From the NCBI RefSeq assembly GCF_029867415.1, contig NC_081180.1:237716823-237780822 (forward strand): 64,000 nt of DNA, read 5' to 3'. Shown piece by piece: positions 11,750 to 23,800 of this stretch (within the stretch, counting starts at the first letter, position 1; each line of letters opens with the position of its first letter). The stretch comes from Vicia villosa (taxonomy: Eukaryota > Streptophyta > Magnoliopsida > Fabales > Fabaceae). Position numbers and translations under genes: made by a program. A model generated the notes under the pieces. That model saw only the letters and a list, made by a program, of their open reading frames with translations, made no database searches and had not been told where the DNA came from.

Positions 11750-13590
11750 TAGGGTTGTTTGTTGCTGTTGGGAAACAACTAGAAATCAACAACAATGGTT
11801 TACCCTTCATAAGATATTGGTCTTTTTGGTCTTTTTATTTTTGACACATTGGTTTGAATTTATTTTTTTGGTAAATGCAACAATGCTATATTTTTGTGTA
11901 TGTAGGTGTATGTTTTATATTTGAGAAATTTGAGAAAAAAGCTTAAGCACTTCAAAAAGACAGATCCTTTACTCTTTCTTGCTTTGGATTTTTGTGCTTT
12001 TTTAAAGTAATAACATGGAGTGTGATTGATAAAAAAGCATCACTTTTAGATTTTGGTTACTATTCTCTTTCCCCACTTCTAATCATAGAACTGCTATGAT
12101 GTTTTGATTTAATTTTATATAAAAAAATTTGTGTATGAAGCAATGGAAATAAATTGCTAAAGAATATTATGTCATGTCTTAAGTATAAATGTAAGTGATA
12201 GTTGAGTCAACACTAATTAGAGCTGTCAAATGGGTTTTTCCAGCCTACATTGTGGGTGCGGGTGGTATATGTTTGAGGATATGGGTCTAAAACCTTATAA
12301 TTTTCACGTGAATGTCAGTTTCAAAAAGGGTGGAGTGGCGCGAACATATTAGAGGGTGTAGATATAAAATTTTGGTGTGTCATAAAAAAGTGGGACAAAA
12401 CGGACATGCTTGACGGGTTAGATCCGTTTTGCCTAGGGATGACAGGTAGACCCAAATTCGCAAGGTCCACCCGTATCCGAATCCGAGTCAATGGATGAAA
12501 ACTCGAGTTGAGTGAGTTCGGATTTGGGTGCCACAAGATATTTCGTGTGTGGGTTTGAGTAGTGTGAAATTCGTACCCGAAACCGCACCCGCTTAGACCT
12601 GAAATTACATAAGTGCTCTTAAATATATATAATTTTACGTAGTATTTTAATGTTGTTGTTGTATTTTATGTCCCTAAATATATTTTAATTCTACGGTGTT
12701 TTTTCACCCATTTGGATTGATAGAAAATTTAAATGTTGTCGTTGTATTTTGCATGTTTTGCTGCGGGTTCAGATGAAAAAACTCGAACTCAACGGGTGTG
12801 AACGTGAGTGTTTTACCATCCAAATAGTCTTTGAATTCGGATTCAAGTGGTGATTTCGGGTGCGAGTTTGAGTAGTATGAAATCCGCACCCGACCTTACC
12901 CGTTGTATTATTGGATGACATCTTGAGAAAAAAAATAATTTGTTTGGATTCTAAAATTCTAATAACAAGTTTCATATTCTATGTGTTACTCTCTGAAGCA
13001 TCACATTTATTGTATGACAGTTCTTAATCAAGATCATATAAAATATTTCTTTAAACCTTTTTAGAAATTCTCCCCTTATTCAATAATTGTGTTTGGTTAC
13101 ACAATTCATATCTTTTTTGACATCATAAACATCACAACTGTCCTAAATTATAGGTGATTTACTTTTCTGTCTCTTATCATTGAATAATAGTTTAATTTTT
13201 TAATTCATTATAAAAATCGTCAGAATAGTATCATCCCGAACCTTATAAAATGCCTATGAATTTTAACTTATGGTCTTTAAGAATGATTGTTTGAATTCTC
13301 TTTATTTTCAATGGTTGTAGGTATAATGCACCTTGATATTCTAAAGCAAATTAATGCACCAGACGATGGTGAGCCGTAAGATCCCTAATCTGATGGTGTA
13401 CACATTGACGTCGGGGAAAAATTACCATTAAACATGAATTTAAGGTACATGATCATATGCTTAAATGAATATGTGAAAAATTTGACAAATTAGGTTTTAA
13501 GATAGTAATTGCGAGGCCTGATTCTTATAGAAGACAAATATTTGCTACAATGATAAATGAATAATAAATGAAAGAAATTGTAAGTATAAA
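11750..13590. other. Non-coding stretch with degenerate repeat at 12220-12900
   Basis: No gene is supported. Between 12220 and 12900 the words gggtttgagtagt.tgaaat and cgcacccg occur twice about 320 bp apart (near 12550 and 12865). This is a diverged repeat of the gggtxcgggt type common in non-autonomous plant transposons. The remainder is AT-rich without clear features. Confidence 0.5.
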
Positions 13591-13599
13591 GAAACTATC

Positions 13600-14260
13600 C
13601 ATAATAGGAAACGTGATACCATCGTAACAAAGAAACCCATGTGTTTTTAAGTTGTGTGGGTACCACAGGACAAATCCAGTCGTACAAACATCCTTTACAC
13701 CAGACGCAGCTAATACATCCTTAAACCATGGTTCATCTGGTTGTTGCGACTATGTTATCACCATACCGTGATTAATACACTTTAGTGCCTTATGTCATTG
13801 TCAAAATTAATACATCAACGCCAGATAATAAGTTTTAATATTAATATCATAAATCATATTTTGAAAATCACAATTAAATATTTGTTTCACAACTTCGTCT
13901 CATACATGAGGAGCGACATGACTTGCATATAATGGAATTAGTGACATGTCCTTTAGGCCTCCAGGAAATCCCTTAGGTGCGGCAGGAACATGTTCGACGG
14001 GACTTTGTGCAACAGGAATAGGTGCACAGACTCGTGGTATGCCATGAAATCGCGATCCATAACCATGTGACGATAGTGAATGATTAGTGTTAGATGATTG
14101 TCCTACTTCACACTATGCATTTTTGGCATTATAAGATTTTGCTTTCTCTATGTATCTTGGAGCATGTTGTAATAATTGGTCATGTATGTATTTCTGTTGT
14201 TCATCAACCATTTTTCTATGATCACACAAGACAAGAAACAACATCACTAAACATATCAAA
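13600..14260 (-). pseudogene. Plant Mobile Domain (PMD) transposon gene relic, copy D
   Basis: PMD proteins derive from MULE-type DNA transposons and some have been domesticated in plants. On the minus strand, 14260-13900 reads through a piece containing MVDEQQKYIHDQLLQHAPRY and then FPGGLKDMSLIPLYASHV. 13777-13640 reads INHGMVIT-stop-SQQ, then PDEPWFKDVLAASGVKDVC. The order FPGG..LxxYxxH, INHG, PWFxxVLAASG matches the N-terminal half of PMD proteins seen elsewhere in this window. In-frame stops (after INHGMVIT and after HVAPHV) and loss of the rest show it is dead. The assignment rests on motif resemblance. Confidence 0.6.
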
Positions 14261-14299
14261 ATTATTAAAACCCAACACAAAAAATTGTATAATCTCAAC

Positions 14300-15360
14300 A
14301 ATTGATATATATGGCTATATTGATTGTCCGAATAACATTATCTGGATGAGGTCTCCTTATAGTATTATTCAGACATTTTTCGAATTAGAATTCACAGCAG
14401 ACAAATACCTAAACTCCAAATCTAACAAAATCTAAAATAAAACAATAATCAATATATTAAACGAATGCAATAGATGGGATATAATGTATATTAGTTCAAA
14501 ACTATAAAGAAAATGAATGTATAATACTTACAAGATGTGAGGAACATGAAGAGGTTAAATTTACCGAATGTTCTTCAAATGTTGCAACTCGGTGGCAGAA
14601 TGTTTGAAATAGATTAACGAAATTAGTCTAAATAGATAAGGGGAGAAATTGAAATATTTTTGTTAAATACTAATAGTAAGATTGAGACTTAGTATATTTG
14701 TTCTTTTTTTTCAAAGTTACTTAATGGGGAAGAAAAATGAGTTCATAAAATATTAAAGATACATCTAGATAACACTATCTTGATGGTGTGTTCGGAGAAC
14801 AATTTAATGTTCGACTGATCAACCAACCCATAACAGTAAATGATATTTTAAAATTTTTAATTGTATTGGATAAACCTGATGTCTGATCGATCTATCGACC
14901 TATATAAATAGGGAATTTCTCTCTAAACATCGTGGGGTGCTTCCCTACCACCGTGAAAAGTCACAACTTGCACTAGAATCCATAGATGCATCTTTGGACG
15001 CACTCTTTTTACACACCCATTATTGCATATTGGTGACCCACCTTTATTTTACCAAAATTTAGTCAGGAGATGCATCTCCATATCCATATTAGGGTGAGTC
15101 TAGAGACGCATCTCTGTGACAATCCTTAATTCAAAACTTATTGAGTTTTACGAAGATGCATCTCCAAAATATGTTCTGTTAGGTCAAACCAAAAACAACC
15201 AGAAAAAATGGTATAATTTTGGAAAAAAATACAATTTATTATCAAAATACTTAACATTACATAGATAATCATTAAAATAAATTTAACCTTAAATTTCATT
15301 ACAAACGGGTGGTTCAGAATGTTACAATATCCTTAGAATATCTTCGGTCGATCTTACAAT
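14300..15360. other. Non-coding stretch with GATGCATC palindromes
   Basis: No gene seen. A short near-palindrome recurs at 14983-14992, 15066-15079 (ggagatgcatctcc, perfect), 15102-15115 and 15152-15165. The same motif is found in PMD copies A and B. Confidence 0.55.
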
Positions 15361-15399
15361 CGTCGCATCCACTTCAATCAGACCCTTTGATGAGTAACA

Positions 15400-15816
15400 T
15401 TAAAGTATACTCAACATAACTTTTAAATCTTCATCCGTCTTCAGTTCAAGCTTGGTGAACCATATCTTCCCTTCGTCGTCAATCGAGGTTGAACGATACT
15501 CGAGCTTGACAACTCTTCTATTTTCTGGATATCGTAGGAGAGTATTCAATTTGGATTTCAGATCGACGAGAGTGTCTAAAAATTACCACCAAATTCTATA
15601 ATTAATGAGGAATATACATTGTGTAAGTCTCAAATTGTATTGAAATTACATCATTGACAATATTACATACAAAAAATGAGTCACATTATTAGATAAAAGC
15701 TAAAATGCATCGAAACAAATGTTACCACCTAAATCTATATCTATTGGTGGTTCCTTCTTTGATCTTTCCTTATTTGATTCTCTTTTAATATCGCTCAACT
15801 TGGTGAACTCTGCCAT
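15400..15816 (-). pseudogene. Short transposon-associated gene relic
   Basis: A possible first exon starts at the minus-strand ATG at 15816 (MAEFTKLSDIKRESNKERSK) and runs to about 15725. A second block from about 15576 reads TLVDLKSKLNTLLRYPENRR and WFTKLELKTDEDLKVMLSIL, ending in a stop at 15402. Similar small proteins accompany MULE/PMD repeats in legume genomes as far as I recall, but I cannot give it a function. Low coding confidence. Confidence 0.4.
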
Positions 15817-15866
15817 CCTTTTCAGAGAGTGAGTCGATCAATTTTCAACCTCTTTTGTGATTTGTG

Positions 15867-16766
15867 TCATCCACTCCAGTGATGTATTTGGTATTTGACC
15901 TCTTTAGAGGTACCTTTCATTTTAATCGATTCAGAGGGTGGTTTCAAATACATTATTTCTGGAAAAGAAATCTTCCTCAGCTGCTCTTTGAATTTCAATT
16001 TCATGTTGTCATCAGCTTTCGAAAATCTCTCTTGGATTACTTCCCATTCAGTCATAATAGTTATACTTGATTTATCATTCTTCATCATACCATCTTCATC
16101 AAATAAAAAAAAATTCTAGTGACTGTAAACTTCATCCATACATATCGATTTATCAAGCTTTATCTTTAAAATTAAAAAATTACATGAAAGATTGTTCGTC
16201 TTCCTAAGTGTACAACTACACTTTGAGCTATCTGAACCTGTTTTATCTACTCGCTTGACTTCATGAAAAATAAAATTCAATCACGCTCGAGATATGTTGC
16301 CAACCAACTGTGAATAAAGGATGTTGTCTTTAAATCAGTGTTCTAACCCAATAATGCTCCGACCCAAATATGTTTGTATCTCATTATGTTGGTTTTAAAG
16401 CATTTGGTTCACGATGTCCCAATCTCGACAGAAATCACCTTTACTGTTTTCCAACCAACTATTTACTATAGCATGTACAAATTCAACTCTGTTAGTTGTT
16501 GTATTACTAAAATGTCTAATCTGGTTAGTCCATGAACAAACTATCTTCTCTTTCGCTAGTACTCTCAACATATTTCAAAAAAACTAGATATCTTGCACCC
16601 CTCTTAAATGTGCTATATATTCGACATGCAACTCTTCCGTGAAAGAATTTACTATAACATTCAAGATATCCATTATATTTTCCAACACCACACTAGGTTT
16701 AACCATTTTTTCATCTTCTCCCTTGATATGTTTGGTGTCTACCGCAGGTTTTAGTCGACTTCTCAC
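15867..16766 (-). pseudogene. MULE (MURA/FAR1-like) transposase relic
   Basis: Minus-strand reading from 16766 gives HIKGEDEKMVKPSVVLENIM, then CSWTNQIRHFSNTTTNRVE. This is followed by a block ending QLVGNISRA-stop-LNFIFHE, and near 15900 by WEVIQERFSKADDNMKLKFK and EQLRKISFPEIMYLKPPSE. The TNRVE block and the LKPPS tail are characteristic of Mutator-like transposases of the FAR1/FHY3-related type. Several in-frame stops and frameshifts break it: TAA before NQHNEIQ, TGA in two places, and a TAG near 16130. The N-terminal part with most of the DDE core is missing. An intact protein would be a nuclear cut-and-paste transposase; this one is dead. Confidence 0.75.
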
Positions 16767-16799
16767 AGATTTTAAATTCTTTTGCTCCCTTTGATGTGA

Positions 16800-17470
16800 T
16801 AAAAATATAAGAATAAAGTTTTAGTGCTGAAAAATTGATTAAGAATGGAATCATTTTTTTAAGGGTTTTGAGAGTGTTTTATTAAGTCCCGCATGGCATT
16901 TCCTGATATACCTATCTAAAATTTGATTGGGTCATCAATAAGGGAGAAACATTCACATTAGATCAAACACTCACCTAAAAATCAAAGAGTCACCCAAACA
17001 AGTGAGAGAGAGAAACCACATACTCACCAAAAACTTTAAGGTGATAGGTGTATGTGTACTCTCACTTATAAAGTATTTAACCTCCATTTTTTCAAACAAT
17101 GTGGAACTTAGAACCCACACTTGTTTTTCAACAGAATTATCACTTAGTTATTAAATAAATCAACCCTGTAAATAAAAATACCATAAATAAGTACATGAGG
17201 GTTTTACGAAATGCATCTTAGAATACATTTTAGAAAATATAGGGAGATTCATCTCTAAAATAAATTGTCAAAAATGGTACGGTTGACTTAAATATAATGA
17301 CTGAGTAATATAAGATGCGTCAAAAAATATATCTTCAAATAATAATAATAATGACATTTTTATATTTTTAAAAGTATAGGACGTTCTCTATAGAGTGAGA
17401 CAAGTATTTTTCAATAAATATAAGAGAATTTCTCATTGCACCCATATACCTTCTCACAGACCCGCGGTGA
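16800..17470. other. Non-coding stretch
   Basis: AT-rich DNA between two transposon relics. I see no coding region and no clear repeat boundary. Confidence 0.4.
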
Positions 17471-17484
17471 AAATCCTTAAATAC

Positions 17485-18060
17485 CCCTTTAATTCGGATA
17501 TGCATATGCGAATTCACTTTTTTTTTTAAAAAGTGACTTCGCATATGAACATCCAAAGTCACCTTTTGTTAAGAAGGTGAATTCATATATGCATATCCAA
17601 AATAGTTTGGGTTATTTCACAAAACGCTAACAGCCGCCCCCATTATTTACAAACGCAAAATTTTCTCTTCAAACACCAAAATTTCACTTCAATCCCATTT
17701 TTATCAAGTTCCATTCAAGCAATCCTACTCCACAAGTTCCATTTAAGCACTCCTACAATCTCAAAGCCCATTTCAAGTTCTACTCAAAGCTCCAAATATT
17801 TGTGAGTTTCCTATACTTTCTATCTCTAGCTCATAGTTGTTTTGGAGATGTTTAGGGTTGTTAGAATTTAGATTAATGTGTAGGTTGATGTTGGTGATGT
17901 TCAATGTTAGTGTTTAGATAAAAAAATTGGATTTTGGATGAGTTAGGGAAATAAATGGAAGTTGAACAACAATGGTTGTGCGCATATTATTTCCGAAGTG
18001 CATATCTGAAATCCCCCTAAACCAGTTTCAGATATGCACTTGCAAAATATCCTCTGAGTT
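17485..18060. repeat. Cluster of short TATGCATATC-type motifs at the left side of PMD element C
   Basis: Near-palindromic words recur at about 17498 (ggatatgcatatgcgaa), 17538 (cgcatatgaacatcc), 17585 (catatatgcatatcc), 17985 (cgcatatt...aagtgcatatctgaaa) and 18030 (ttcagatatgcactt). The same family recurs on the right side of the element at 29199-29330. They flank rather than overlap the PMD coding relic. Confidence 0.65.
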
Positions 18061-18121
18061 GTTTTTTTTTTTAATTTTCAAATATGTTTCATACTCTTAC
18101 CATTAGCTTTGTTTTCAGGAA

Positions 18122-18433
18122 AATGGTTGACAACCATGCACCGACCGATCGACTTAGACAATGGAGGCCAACCCAGACAGCCTCAGCTCGACAGGAGATA
18201 GCCGCATAACAAGCTTTGACTCGGGGACAACGTCGAGTCCAAGTCCAAATGGATGAGGCGCCTATAGTATCCTCATATGCATCGAGGAGTTGGCTGTCTC
18301 GGGCGTATTTCTCTCTTGAGGTTAGTCGGGAGGAGGAGGAAGAGGTACATGAGGAGGAGGATGTACCTGAGGTTCACCCTGAGCACGACGATGATCTCAG
18401 GACAATGCCCAGGACACACAAGATGGTGGCATG
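18122..18433 (+). pseudogene. PMD transposon gene relic, copy C, left part
   Basis: An ATG at 18122 opens a frame beginning MVDNHAPTDRLRQW that hits TAA at about 18208. It resumes from about 18216 with an acidic Glu-rich segment (REEEEEVHEEEDVPEVHPEH), as in the N-terminal regions of legume PMD proteins. The frame is cut at 18433 by a Ty3/gypsy retrotransposon; the other half resumes at 27521 after the target duplication GCATG. It is dead from stops and frameshifts that appear independent of the retrotransposon. Confidence 0.7.
18429..18433 (+). repeat. Target site duplication GCATG, left copy
   Basis: The five bases immediately before the LTR start match 27521-27525 after the right LTR. A 5-bp duplication is what Ty3/gypsy integrases generate. 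Confidence 0.95.
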
Positions 18434-20702
18434 TGTAACATCCTATTTTTATTATCATTTTAATTAATTAGGATTATTTGATAATTGGCATTTGTTTATG
18501 TGTTTATTTAATTGTTGTTCGAATAATAATTATTTGATTTTGTGGTAATGTGTTATTTACCTAATTAATGAGTGGTGGAATTTTATTTGGAATTAGCTAT
18601 ATGGGCCTAGTTGAGTGAGAAAGAGTATTAGGTGGGTTAAGCCCAATGAAATAATGAGAGTTAGAAGGTAATTTGGGAGTTAACCTAAATTAGATAGAAA
18701 GATAGAAAGATAGAAAGAAAAGGAGAGAAGAGAAAAGAGGCAAAAGAGTGGAAGAGACAAGAGAAGAGGATTGTGAGATTCTTGAAGTTAGGAGGAGAAA
18801 TTCAAGAGGTAAGGGTTTGAATACAAGTTCTTATAGGTTATATGATTGGGTAATGTGTTTTGTTGTGATTATCTCTTCATCTTTGCAATTTCATGGAAAA
18901 ACATAGAAAGGTTAGGTTTTTATGAACATATGCATAAATTGATGGATTGAAATGTGCTTAGTTGATGTTTGGTGTTAGTATGATGTTATAAGACCCATAA
19001 TATGTGTTGTCTTTGTGTGTATATCATGTATTCTGTGGTTGTTCGAAATATGCAAAGTTTGCCAACATGATTGGGTTAAGTTTGGGGAATTTTGAGTGAG
19101 TTTCGTATGCTGTTTTTGGGTTTTGGGGTTTCTGAAAATCGCCAGTTCGCGCCGCGAACCACTGTTCGAGCCGCGAACTGCTTGGCAGAAAGTTTGGGAT
19201 TTTTGAACTTGCTCAGCTCGCGCCGCGATCCCCTGTGCGCGCCGCGAAAGGCTTGGCAGAACCAAGGAACATTTGATTCACTCAGTTCGCGCCGCGAACT
19301 ACTTTTGGCGCCGCGAACCCTGTTTTACAGCATCTTTTTCTAAACTTTGAAAGGCCATAACTTTTAATCCAAAACTCCGTTTTATGTGCCGTTCGAAGCG
19401 TTAGAAGGCTATTGTGATATTCTATATGATAGTATAGGATCTAATTGCACATGATTGATAAATTGTGACGTTATCACATGGAATGATGTATGATTATCTT
19501 ATGTGTAATATGTTAGTATATGATGTATATCCATTGTTGGAACACTATGTGTAGATGTAAACATGATGTGCGTGATTGGATATGTGATGGGTGTTATGCC
19601 TTGTTGAATGTGTTAATTGTGTTGTGAATGTTGTGTACAATTGGTGAATAATTCATAGAGTTGGATTATGGTGTTATGCGGTGAGTTAAGATTGACGAGA
19701 TAATCTTAATTGCATAATTTGTTGGTATTTGTACATACATTCATAGCATGGTCGGCTTTATTGTGGAAGCGGTGAAACTTGGGTTCACATGGTAAGAGAC
19801 GTTGATCCTTAATTGGAAATAGGCGTAGAAGACGTGATCCTTAATTGGAAATAGGCGTATTGGCTTTGATCTTGTCCGGATCGGAAGCGTGGCTTGGATT
19901 CTAAACATTGAATCGGAAAGCGGTGAAGCATTGGATTCACATTGGGTACCACATGCATTGAGTCACATTGTTGCATTTCGAGTCACATTGTGTGTTATGT
20001 GATTGCCTTGTATACATGTGATTTGTTTTGGAATAATGATTAATATGTGATATGTGAATTGCCTACTTGAGAAGTGTGATGAATAGTGAAATGTATGCTT
20101 GTTTATGTTTACATTTCCCATTATTATGTTTTCTATAAGAAGTTGAATTCTCACCCTTCTGTTTGAATGTTATCCTTCGTTGGTAACGTGCAGGTTCCGA
20201 CGAGTAGTAGCTTGTCCGAGGAATTAGCCGAGGAGCTCCTGAGTTTTGTTATTGGGTTAGGTAGCGAGTCATATGCTCTGATCATGTAACACTTGGGGGG
20301 ATTTTATTATAGTCTTATGCTTATGTTTGGATATTGCTATTTACTATGTTTTGTTGGATATTCGGATATATTTGTTTGAGATCTCGGATATGTTGTTTAA
20401 GGCTGTGTAGCCAAAATTGTGGATTGGATGTTAATTCGAATTTGGTGGATGAATATAGTATGGGATATATTCATTGAAGTTTTAATAGCAATTCAATTGT
20501 TTTTCCGCAAGCGTTTATGCATATGTATGGAAGTATGAGATTTACATTGTGTTACAAATATGATCTTTGCATATTAAGAATGTTGGATGTTTTGCTTTAG
20601 GTTTTCATTGTGATGAAAATAACATGTGACGCCCTTTTCCTTTATGCATGCTTACTCTGTGTGATTGTATGATATATTTGGGGTTAGAAAAGGGGTGTTA
20701 CA
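18434..20702 (+). repeat. Left (5') LTR of the Tekay-like element
   Basis: Starts TGTAACATCC and ends GGGGTGTTACA, with the canonical TG...CA ends. It carries a GATAGAAA microsatellite (about 18692-18720), a cluster of CpG-rich palindromes (19145-19318) and two near-identical lines around 19800-19860 (gatccttaattggaaataggcgta, twice). As 5' LTR it should hold the promoter; I cannot fix the transcription start. Confidence 0.95.
19145..19318 (+). repeat. Six CpG-rich palindromic motifs in the left LTR
   Basis: The motif gttcgcgccgcgaac (7-bp arms around one base) and variants lie at 19145-19159, 19164-19178, 19216-19230, 19235-19249, 19285-19299 and 19306-19318. The right LTR repeats the set at 25963-26136. 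GC content here is far above the rest of the LTR. Confidence 0.9.
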
Positions 20703-20706
20703 TTAG

Positions 20707-20718
20707 TGGTATCAGAGC
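20707..20718 (+). promoter_or_regulatory. Primer binding site (initiator tRNA-Met type)
   Basis: TGGTATCAGAGC lies four bases after the left LTR. This is the standard plant retrotransposon primer site complementary to the 3' end of initiator tRNA-Met, where reverse transcription begins. Confidence 0.95.
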
Positions 20719-20834
20719 ATGGTCGACCAGTTGGTCAAAGTCGTTAATGTCTTTAATTCCGTTGTATTAGATTTGTGTATCTGACACGATCGATACTGTT
20801 TCGTTTGTTTTGGGTTGTTGGTTGTCGTAGGACG

Positions 20835-23800
20835 ATGGTTGCTGGAAGGAACGATGATGCCATTGCTGAAGCATTGAGGATGTTGGCTGGATCTCTTGGT
20901 CAGATTCCTCAAGCTAATGCTGGAAATCGGAACGGTGATGATGATGAGTACCGTGCTTTGGGGAAGTTCCAGAGGAACAATCCTCCTACATTTGAGGGTG
21001 AGCATGAACCGGATAAAGCTCAAGCTTGGTTGAAGGCGATTGAGAAGATTTTTCGGGTCATGAATTGCACCGATGCTCAGAGAGTGCAGTTTGGTACTCA
21101 CATGCTGGAAAAGGAAGCTGAAGATTGGTGGGGCAATATGGCTCAGAGATTTGATGAGGAGGGTACTCAAATTACTTGGGATCTTTTCCGCGATGCATTT
21201 TTGGAAAACTATTTTCCAGAAGATTGCCGTGGAAAGAAAGAAGTGGAATTCCTTGAGTTGAAGCAAGGAAATGGTACTGTTGCTGTATATGCTGCTAGAT
21301 TTCAAGAGCTTATCAAGTATTGTCCTCACTACAATACTATGAATGCTGAGAGATCTAAGTGTTTGAAGTTTGTGAATGGTTTGAGGCATGACATCAAGAA
21401 GGCGATTGGTTACCAACAAATTACTCGTTTTACGGAGTTGGTTAACAAGAGTCGTATCTATGATGAGGATAGTAGGGAGAGTGCTTCTCACTACAAGACT
21501 ATGAATGAGAAGAAAGGTCAATTCCGTGGGAAACCATATGATGATAAGAAGAAACAATTTGGTTTTGGCAAGAAGTCAAGTGGGGGAGGAACTTCTACTC
21601 CTCTTAAGTGCTTCAAATGTGGTAGTGAAGGTCATCGTGCTGTTGATTGTGGTAAGGATTCTGTGACATGCTTCAAGTGTGGCAAGATTGGTCACAAGGC
21701 AAACAAGTGTGGAGTTGGTTCGAGTGTGACTTGTTACAATTGTGGGGAGCAAGGTCACATTAGCACCAAATGTGATAAGCCAAAGAAGGAACAAGCGAAA
21801 GGGAAAGTGTTTGCATTGTCTGGAGCGGAGGCTTCCACCGATGATAGGCTAATCCAAGGTACGTGCTTCATTAATGGTACACCTTTGATTGCTATTATTG
21901 ATACCGGTGCGACACATTCTTTCATTTCTTTGGATTGTGCTAAGAGATTGAATCTTGTGTTATCTGATATGCGTAGAAGTATGGTTATTGATACACCTGT
22001 TATGGGTTCTGTTTCTACTTCTTTTGTGTGCTTGAATTGTCCTTTGAGTATTTTTGGTAGAGATTTTGGGATTGATTTGGTTTGTCTTCCGTTAGAGCAA
22101 CTTGATGTGATTTTGGGTATGAATTGGTTAGAATTTAATCGTGTGTATATCAACTGTTTTGACAAGACGGTTATCTTTCCTGAGATTAGTGTTAAGGAAG
22201 ATTTGTTTTTGTCTGCGAAGCAAGTTGGTGAATCTGTTCAAGATGGGGCTGAGTTGTTTATGTTATTGGCAACCTTAGATGTGCATGAGAAGAGAACCAT
22301 TGATGAATTGCCGATAGTTTGTGATTTTGCGGAGGTATTTCCTGAAGATGTAAGCGATTTACCGCCGGAACGTGAAGTTGAGTTTTCGATTGATTTAGTT
22401 CCTGGAACTAGTCCTGTATCGATGGCTCCATATAGGATGTCTGCTTCTGAGTTGAAAGAGTTGAAGAGTCAACTTGAGGATTTGTTGGAAAAGAAGTTTA
22501 TTCGTCCTAGTGTATCGCCGTGGGGTGCACCTGTTTTGTTGGTTAAGAAGAAGGAAGGTTCTATGAGACTTTGTGTTGATTATAGGCAATTGAACAAAGT
22601 AACGATTAAGAACAAGTATCCACTTCCAAGGATTGATGATTTGATGGATCAGTTGGTTGGAGCTTGTGTGTTTAGCAAGATTGATTTGAGGTCTGGGTAT
22701 CATCAGATTCGTGTGAAGGCGGAGGATATTCAGAAGACTGCTTTTAGGACAAGGTATGGTCATTATGAGTATTCTGTTATGCCGTTTGGTGTGACTAATG
22801 CACCTGGTGTATTCATGGAGTATATGAATAGGATTTTTCATGATTATCTGGATCAGTTTGTGGTTGTGTTCATTGATGATATTTTGATCTATTCCAAGAG
22901 TGAAGATGATCATGCTGAGCATTTGAGAATTGTATTATCAGTGTTGAAGGAGAAGAGGTTGTTTGCTAAGCTTTCTAAATGCGAATTTTGGTTAAAGGAG
23001 GTGAGTTTTCTTGGCCATGTAATCTCTAGTGGAGGTATTTCTGTTGACCCGTCAAAGATTGAAGCTATATCTCAATGGGAAGCTCCTAAGTCTGTTTCTG
23101 AGATTAGAAGTTTTCTTGGTTTGGCTGGTTATTATAGGAAGTTCATTGAAGGATTTTCTAAGTTATCTTTGCCGTTGACGTTGTTGACTAGAAAAGGACA
23201 AGCTTTCATTTGGACTTCGCAATGTGAATCGAATTTTCAAGAGCTTAAGAGAAGGTTGACTTCTGCTCCTATTTTAATTTTGCCGGATCCGTTTGAACCG
23301 TTTGTGGTGTATTGTGATGCTTCATTGTTGGGTTTGGGAGGTGTTTTGATGCAAAAAGGGCAAGTGGTAGCTTATGCTTCAAGGCAACTTAAAGTTCATG
23401 AGAGGAATTATCCGACACATGATTTAGAGTTAGCCGCCGTTGTGTTTGTGTTGAAACTTTGGAGGCATTATTTGTTTGGTTCAAGGTTTGATGTTTTCAG
23501 TGATCACAAGAGTTTAAAGTATTTGTTTGACCAGAAGGAGTTGAATATGAGGCAACGAAGATGGTTGGAATTCTTGAAGGATTATGATTTTAGTTTGAAC
23601 TACCATCCTGGAAAAGCTAATGTTGTAGCCGATGCATTGAGTAGGAAATCATTACATATGTCTATGTTGATGATTCGAGAATTGGAATTGTTGGAGCAAT
23701 TTAGGGATTTGAGTTTGGTTTGTGAAGCGACGACTACGTGTGTCAAGCTTGGTATGTTAAAGCTTACGAGTGGTATTTTGGATGAGATTAGAGAAGGTCA

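Noticed and set aside
18975..19343. Open frames on both strands in each LTR (also at 25793-26161)
   Set aside because: They run through the CpG-rich palindromes of the LTR and are identical in both LTRs; no domain and no separate coding evidence.
20712..21557. 281-codon open frame on the minus strand opposite the Gag start
   Set aside because: It is antisense to an intact Gag-Pol frame, is low-complexity in composition and has no recognisable domain; shadow frames are expected opposite long genes.
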